This document shows, one piece after another, positions 11,946-16,098 of a DNA stretch of 16,098 bases (position 1 is the first letter of the stretch; the number at the start of each line of letters is the position of its first letter). The stretch is taken from NCBI GenBank assembly GCA_031290005.1, contig JAITOJ010000086.1:1-16098 (forward strand), given 5' to 3'. Under the pieces are notes generated by a model, which worked only from the letters and a program-made list of their open reading frames with translations, did not search any database and had not been told where the DNA came from. Position numbers and translations under genes: made by a program. The DNA comes from Treponema sp. Lineage in GTDB: Bacteria; Spirochaetota; Spirochaetia; Treponematales; Treponemataceae.

Positions 11946-13999
11946 AAAAGTATCTGGGCATAAGCCTGCTTTTTTTGTGCGTTTTGGCGGTTTTTCCCCA
12001 GGCCACTCTGACGAATCCCAACGCGCCGGTCAATTTTGGAAGAAGTTCGAATGCCGGGGTTGCAGAACAGGAATTCCGCCGGGGGGTTCAGGCCTTTCAC
12101 CGGGGGACGTTTAACGAAGCGATTTTGCTTTTTGAACGCGCCCTGACACTGCTGCCGGACGAACCGCTCATTCTGGATTGGCTGGGGAACGCGTACTACC
12201 GAGCTGGTCTCGAAGGGACTGCCATTCAGCATTGGGAAAACGCCTCGGAAAGCGGTTACGGCGGCCTCCTTATCAGAAATAAAATCGACACGGTGCGGAA
12301 CCGCAGGCTTGCCCTGGCCTTCCGGGAACCCCAGGCAAAATATACCGAAGCGGGCAGTTTTTCCGGTACTCGGGAAAAATCTCTGATATTCAATCAGCCC
12401 GTGTCGGTGCTGCCAAATCCGGACGGCAGCTTTTGGGCAGTGGCCTATACCTCCAACGAACTGCTCATGGTGGACGTGAACGGTACAATACTCAACCGGT
12501 TCCGAGGGCCTTTGAACGGCTTTGACCGGCCCATGGATATGGCCCGGCTGAAGGACGGCTCCCTGGTGGTGTCCGAGTTTTTCGGCGACCGGCTTTCCCT
12601 GCTGACCGCGCGGGGGCAGTATGTTCGCTCTTTTGGAAGCAAGGGGCGCGGACAGGGGCAGGTCATCGGCCCCCAGTATCTGGCTTTGGATTCCTTTGAT
12701 AACATTTATGTGACCGACTTCGGAAACGCCCGTGTGGTGGTGTTCGACCGGGAGGGCAACGGGATTTTCACCTTCGGGCAAAAGTCGCCGTCTTTTCCCG
12801 GTTTTAAGGCTCCCACCGGGATAGCCATAGCGGACGATATTGTCTATGTGGCTGACGCGGTGACCGGGGCACTGTACCGGTTTGACCGCTACGGTAATTA
12901 TCTGGGGATTGCCTTGCCGGAAAAAACCTGCGTCCGGCCCGAAGCGCTGCGGAATTTTGGGAAGTATCTCCTTTTGGCGGACTCAAACCGCGTTCTTTCC
13001 ATCGATACAGTCAGCGGGACGGTCTATGAAAACGCCCGTACCGGCAACGCCCCTTCGCGGCTGACATCTCTGTCGCCGGACGCAAACGGCAACATCCTTG
13101 CCAGCGATTTTCAGACCAACGAGATTTACGTTATGTCCCGGATTGACGAGCTGGTGAACGGGCTTTTCGTGCAAATCAACCGGGTGGTATCAGACAAATT
13201 TCCGGAAATTACCCTGGAAATCAGCGTGGAAAACCAGAGCCGCCAGAGTGTGGTAGGTCTGAAAGCGGCTAATTTTTTGATTACCGAAGAAAAGCGGGTG
13301 GCGGCCAGCCAGCGGTTCGTGGGGGCAGCGTCAAACAACGAGGTGTGCGATATAACGATTTTGATTGACCGTTCCCCGGCAACCGCGGTCAACAGGGAAG
13401 AGGTGAACGCCGCGGTTCGCGGTATTGCCGGGGCAATGAACAACCGGGGCACGCTCCGAATTGTGTCCGCAGGAGAAATACCTGTGCCGGAATATATCGG
13501 CACGCCGGAACAGGCCGCGGCATTTTCAGCGGAAAAGCTGACGTCGGCCATCAGCCGGAACTGCAAAATCGACCTGGGCATCCGGCTTGCGGCCAATGAC
13601 TTAATCAACGGGGAAAAGAAACGGGCGATTCTGTATGTGACCGCGGGATATGTTGCCGCCGACGCTTTTGACCGTTACGGCCTGACTGACCTTACGGCAT
13701 ATCTTAACAACAATCATATCGGATTTCATACCATCAATGTGTCCCAGGGAGCGCTCACTGAGGAATTGGCGTATCTTGCCAACCGTACCGAAGGCAGGGG
13801 GTATTATGTATACCGCCCGGAGGGACTTGCTCCGGTGGTACAGGATATTCTGGACGCCCCGAACGGGCAGTATCTGCTCACCTACACATCCAGTCTGCCT
13901 ACGGATTTTGGCCGGGCTTTCCTGCCCGTGGAAGCGGAGGTCTATCACCTGAACCGTTCAGGCCGGGACGAGTCGGGGTATTTCGCGCCCCTGGAGTAG
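11942..13999 (+). CDS. Secreted TPR-NHL-VWA multidomain protein
   Basis: This 685-residue protein has a Sec signal peptide (MKKYLGISLLFLCVLAVFPQA; cleavage expected near residue 21), with no lipobox cysteine at the expected position. It has three modules. A TPR region at 41-105 includes AFHRGTFNEAILLFERAL. An NHL/six-bladed propeller region at about 145-400 has repeated blade signatures such as GPQYLALDSFDNIYVTDFGN, then PTGIAIADDIVYVADA. A von Willebrand A-like domain lies at about 465-640. Its metal site is partial: DRSPA at 476-480 where DxSxS is usual, so metal-dependent binding is doubtful. Such proteins are expected in the periplasm or on the cell surface as protein- or glycan-interaction scaffolds; the ligand is unknown. 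It is coupled to the upstream TPR gene by the ATGA overlap. Confidence 0.8.
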   Translation: MKKYLGISLLFLCVLAVFPQATLTNPNAPVNFGRSSNAGVAEQEFRRGVQAFHRGTFNEAILLFERALTLLPDEPLILDWLGNAYYRAGLEGTAIQHWENASESGYGGLLIRNKIDTVRNRRLALAFREPQAKYTEAGSFSGTREKSLIFNQPVSVLPNPDGSFWAVAYTSNELLMVDVNGTILNRFRGPLNGFDRPMDMARLKDGSLVVSEFFGDRLSLLTARGQYVRSFGSKGRGQGQVIGPQYLALDSFDNIYVTDFGNARVVVFDREGNGIFTFGQKSPSFPGFKAPTGIAIADDIVYVADAVTGALYRFDRYGNYLGIALPEKTCVRPEALRNFGKYLLLADSNRVLSIDTVSGTVYENARTGNAPSRLTSLSPDANGNILASDFQTNEIYVMSRIDELVNGLFVQINRVVSDKFPEITLEISVENQSRQSVVGLKAANFLITEEKRVAASQRFVGAASNNEVCDITILIDRSPATAVNREEVNAAVRGIAGAMNNRGTLRIVSAGEIPVPEYIGTPEQAAAFSAEKLTSAISRNCKIDLGIRLAANDLINGEKKRAILYVTAGYVAADAFDRYGLTDLTAYLNNNHIGFHTINVSQGALTEELAYLANRTEGRGYYVYRPEGLAPVVQDILDAPNGQYLLTYTSSLPTDFGRAFLPVEAEVYHLNRSGRDESGYFAPLE

Positions 14000-14040
14000 C
14001 CGGTTTTTTTGACGCTTTTCACCGGAAGCCGCATTTTTTT
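14000..14040 (+). terminator. Possible terminator and degenerate repeat unit
   Basis: Immediately after the stop codon lies CCGGT (14000-14004) matched by ACCGG (14021-14025), a T-rich inverted element resembling the units at 2828 and 3586. A shorter overlapping stem, GCTTTT with GGAAGC (14013-14028, two G-U pairs, loop CACC), is followed five bases later by seven T (14034-14040). Either could terminate the NHL-VWA transcript; both stems are weak. Confidence 0.4.
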
Positions 14041-14060
14041 GTAAATTTCCCCAAAACCGC

Positions 14061-14089
14061 TTGACTTTTTTTTCGCCTTTCGGTAAAAT
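14061..14089 (+). promoter_or_regulatory. cysK promoter
   Basis: TTGACT (14061-14066), a 17-bp spacer and TAAAAT (14084-14089) match consensus at ten of twelve positions. Transcription should start near 14096, leaving a leader of about 57 nt. The leader is rich in TTCAT repeats (14116-14140), shows no stable hairpin and ends in a strong GGAGG (14143-14147). No riboswitch was recognised. Confidence 0.7.
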
Positions 14090-14152
14090 GCCTATGGTTT
14101 TAGTAGGAATAGAAGTCATTTTCATTTCATCATTTCATTTATGGAGGATTTT

Positions 14153-15073
14153 ATGGCAAGAGTAGACAAAATCACTGATCTCATCGGAAACACCCCGTTA
14201 GTCAGAATCAACAAGCTCAATGACGGTGGGGCTGTCGTGTACGCAAAGCTGGAAAGTTTTAACCCCTTTTCCAGCGTGAAAGACCGCATCGGCCTGGCGC
14301 TGATTGAGGCAGCGGAAAAGGACGGCACGCTCAAAAAAGGCTCGGTGATTATCGAACCCACCAGCGGCAACACCGGAATCGCCCTGGCATACGTGGCCGC
14401 GGTGAAAGGTTACCGCATCATCCTGACCATGCCGGAAACCATGAGCATTGAGCGGCGCAAGCTCCTTAAAGCCCTGGGGGCGGAACTGGTGCTCACCGAG
14501 GGCGCCAAGGGCATGAAGGGAGCTATCGCCAGGGCGGAGGACTTGGCGGCGTCAACGCCGAATTCCTTTATCCCCCAGCAGTTTAACAATCCCGCGAATC
14601 CCGCGATTCACGAAAAGACCACGGGCCCGGAAATCTGGAAAGATACCGACGGCCAGGTAGACATTCTGGTGAGCGGAATCGGCACCGGGGGAACCATCAG
14701 CGGGGCCGGGGCATTTCTCAAGTCAAAGAAACCGTCGGTTACGCTTGTGGCTGTGGAGCCCGCGGCTTCACCGGTGCTTTCCGGCGGCGCGCCAGGACCG
14801 CACAAGATTCAGGGAATCGGCGCGGGGTTTGTGCCCCAGGTGTACCGGGGGGATTTGATTGACGAAATCTATCAGACCGATGAGGTGAAGGCGGGGACTA
14901 TTGCCCGCCGCGCGGCAAAGGAAGAGGGTATTTTTGTGGGCATTTCCTCCGGGTCTATCCTGGAAGCGGCGCTCACGATTGCCAAACGACCGGAAAACAA
15001 GGGTAAAACCATTGTGGCGATTCTGCCGGACACCGGGGAACGCTATCTTTCCACCTGGCTTTGGGAAGACTAA
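14153..15073 (+). CDS. cysK: Cysteine synthase A (O-acetylserine sulfhydrylase)
   Basis: CysK makes cysteine from O-acetylserine and sulfide using pyridoxal phosphate, in the cytoplasm. The 306 residues match the family length. Visible features are [11 protein letters not shown] at 9-19, the PLP lysine K43 in [11 protein letters not shown], the substrate loop TSGNTG at 70-75, the phosphate-binding GTGGTISG at 177-184, GISSGS at 263-268 and the closing [11 protein letters not shown] at 291-301. ATG 14153 is chosen because GGAGG lies five bases upstream; the ATG at 14141 overlaps that ribosome binding site. It has its own promoter and appears monocistronic. Its stop is two bases from the stop of the convergent transporter gene. 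CysB is possible as an alternative label, but the short length and motifs fit CysK. Confidence 0.95.
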   Translation: MARVDKITDLIGNTPLVRINKLNDGGAVVYAKLESFNPFSSVKDRIGLALIEAAEKDGTLKKGSVIIEPTSGNTGIALAYVAAVKGYRIILTMPETMSIERRKLLKALGAELVLTEGAKGMKGAIARAEDLAASTPNSFIPQQFNNPANPAIHEKTTGPEIWKDTDGQVDILVSGIGTGGTISGAGAFLKSKKPSVTLVAVEPAASPVLSGGAPGPHKIQGIGAGFVPQVYRGDLIDEIYQTDEVKAGTIARRAAKEEGIFVGISSGSILEAALTIAKRPENKGKTIVAILPDTGERYLSTWLWED

Positions 15074-15075
15074 GG

Positions 15076-16026
15076 TTACGGCTGGGTGTTTTTGCGGAAA
15101 AATACCCAGCCTGAAAAGGCCGCCAGGGTTTGCTGAAGCACAATCCCGATGACCACCGGCAGGGCTGATTCGGGAGGGAAAAAGTTGATTGCCAGCACCA
15201 GGGCGGCGCTGATGTTTCTCATGCCGCAGGCAAAGGTCATGGAAACCTGAATTCGCCTGTCCGCCCGGAGCAGTTTTGCGATAAGTGCGCCGGACAAAAA
15301 GCCCAGAAACGCCAGAGCCGCGTTTAAGGCGAAAATTGGCAGCAGGGTAAAACTGAAGGACACTTTGTCCGCCACTTGGGCGGTGTTGACGGCAATCACC
15401 GCAAAAAGGGCGATTTTGGAAAAGGGTTTGCCGATAGGTGTTACAAAAACCCGCATCCGGTTATGGGATATTTGATTGGCCGTAACTCCCGCAACCGACG
15501 GAATCACTACCATTAACAGAAGCGAAATAATCATCCCGGTGGTGTCAATCCTAAGGGCCGAATTGGCGAAAATCCGCACCGTAAGGGGCGTCACCACCGG
15601 AGCCAGCAGGGTGTCTATGAGAATCATTGTCAGGGTGACCGCTTCGTCTCCGTGATAAATCGACGTCCAGATATAGCCTGCCACAGCGGTGGGAATCGCC
15701 ATGAGCAGCACATAGCCGCTGAGAATATCCGGTTTGCCGGGGAAACAGAGGCGCGCGGCCAGGGCGGTAACGCCGGGAACAAGGACATGGGCGCACAAAA
15801 AAATCGCAGCCAGGGGCAAGGGCCGGCTCAGGGCTTTTTTGAAGTCCCCGGCATTGAGGCCAAGGGCGCCCATCAGGGTGACGTAGGCAAAGAAATACGT
15901 AACCAGAGGCTTCAGGGGCAAAAGGCTGCCCGCAAATATAAAACCCGCCGCCACCCCCAGAGGCGTAATGAGGGGCATGAATGTATCCAGCACGGCGTTT
16001 ATTTTGGTGAAGGTTTCCCGTACCAT
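15076..16026 (-). CDS. Bile acid:sodium symporter (BASS) family transporter
   Basis: This 316-residue integral membrane protein has about nine to ten hydrophobic helices and the BASS/SBF pattern. It has an N-terminal TFMPLITPLGVAAGFIFAG, the polar ALGLNAGDFKKAL segment, PTAVAGYIWTSIYHGDEAVT in the middle, and the signature CGMRNISAALVLAINFFP near the end. Bacterial members carry organic anions (keto acids, bile-acid-like compounds) with sodium; substrate cannot be assigned. The start ATG at 16026 is preferred because a promoter ends six bases upstream and the family sequence begins there. The longer frame to 16092 starts at TTG and would translate through that promoter. There is no Shine-Dalgarno sequence. 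It converges on cysK with two bases between the stops. A role in sulfur metabolism is possible only by proximity. Confidence 0.85.
   Translation of the reverse strand: MVRETFTKINAVLDTFMPLITPLGVAAGFIFAGSLLPLKPLVTYFFAYVTLMGALGLNAGDFKKALSRPLPLAAIFLCAHVLVPGVTALAARLCFPGKPDILSGYVLLMAIPTAVAGYIWTSIYHGDEAVTLTMILIDTLLAPVVTPLTVRIFANSALRIDTTGMIISLLLMVVIPSVAGVTANQISHNRMRVFVTPIGKPFSKIALFAVIAVNTAQVADKVSFSFTLLPIFALNAALAFLGFLSGALIAKLLRADRRIQVSMTFACGMRNISAALVLAINFFPPESALPVVIGIVLQQTLAAFSGWVFFRKNTQP
15080..15111. terminator. Long hairpin at cysK/transporter convergence
   Basis: Fourteen bases at 15080-15093 (GGCTGGGTGTTTTT) pair with 15098-15111 around a GCGG loop, all Watson-Crick except one G-T. It starts seven bases after the cysK stop and lies inside the last codons of the minus-strand transporter gene. 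There is no external T tract, so it is non-canonical. Its position suggests transcript end formation or protection for both genes. Confidence 0.45.
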
Positions 16027-16032
16027 GCGGCC

Positions 16033-16061
16033 AGTATGTTCCGCTGTCAGACAAATGTCAA
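16033..16061 (-). promoter_or_regulatory. Promoter of BASS transporter, leaderless type
   Basis: On the minus strand, TTGACA (16061-16056), a 17-bp spacer and CATACT (16038-16033) end six bases before ATG 16026. The -35 box is perfect and the -10 box matches four of six. The arrangement repeats the leaderless layout seen at the ATPase, TPR and permease genes. Confidence 0.5.
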
Positions 16062-16098
16062 TGCGCGGCGCTTGCCAAACAGCAATTCGCAATTCAAC

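Noticed and set aside
11882..12781. 299-residue minus-strand open frame opposite the NHL-VWA gene
   Set aside because: It lies entirely opposite two well-supported genes, has low-complexity shadow-like composition and no recognisable domain or ribosome binding site.
14090..14152. Riboswitch in the cysK leader
   Set aside because: The leader is only about 57 nt, pyrimidine-rich and without stable helices or known conserved motifs.

Overview
The window looks like chromosomal DNA from a moderately GC-rich, host-associated bacterium, most plausibly a spirochaete of the Treponema group. This is an inference from gene style, not from a marker gene. The supporting features are a very large sugar-sensor/AraC regulator, a DUF4143-type ATPase with a repeated upstream region, a secreted TPR-NHL-VWA protein and a LolC/E-like permease. 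There is no rRNA, tRNA or CRISPR array.

Layout. (1) 1-2240, plus strand: a gtrA-like flippase gene overlapping a gene for a large polytopic glucosyltransferase. This is the tail of an O-antigen or glycolipid glucosylation cluster, and the second gene is strikingly AT-rich. (2) 2241-4987, an accessory patch: an orphan HicB-type antitoxin (minus), a duplicated 155-bp piece carrying the promoter and first 13 codons of the ATPase gene, a PBECR-like nuclease gene with a doubtful 5' end, a candidate structured small RNA on the minus strand behind a near-consensus promoter, and an intact DUF4143 AAA ATPase. (3) 5031-11168, minus strand: a tightly spaced probable operon read from right to left: LolC/E-like permease, McsA-like zinc/UVR protein, argC, then a 1046-residue regulator. 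(4) 11235-13999, plus strand: a TPR protein and an overlapping secreted TPR-NHL-VWA protein. Their promoter is divergent from that of the permease operon, and the two -35 boxes overlap. (5) 14061-15073, plus strand: cysK with its own promoter and a strong ribosome binding site. (6) 15076-16026, minus strand: a bile acid:sodium symporter family transporter, convergent with cysK.

The most notable signals outside genes are two. First, four genes (ATPase, TPR gene, permease, transporter) have a -35/17 bp/-10 promoter ending only 6-8 nt before the start codon and no usable Shine-Dalgarno sequence, which predicts leaderless mRNAs. By contrast hicB and cysK have leaders with clear Shine-Dalgarno sequences. 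Second, the stretch 3374-3523 reads on the minus strand as TTGACA-17-TATACT followed by about 115 nt that can fold into a multi-helix RNA ending near a T run. All coordinates, spacings and mismatch counts were made by hand from the sequence; family names rest on recognised motifs, not on searches.
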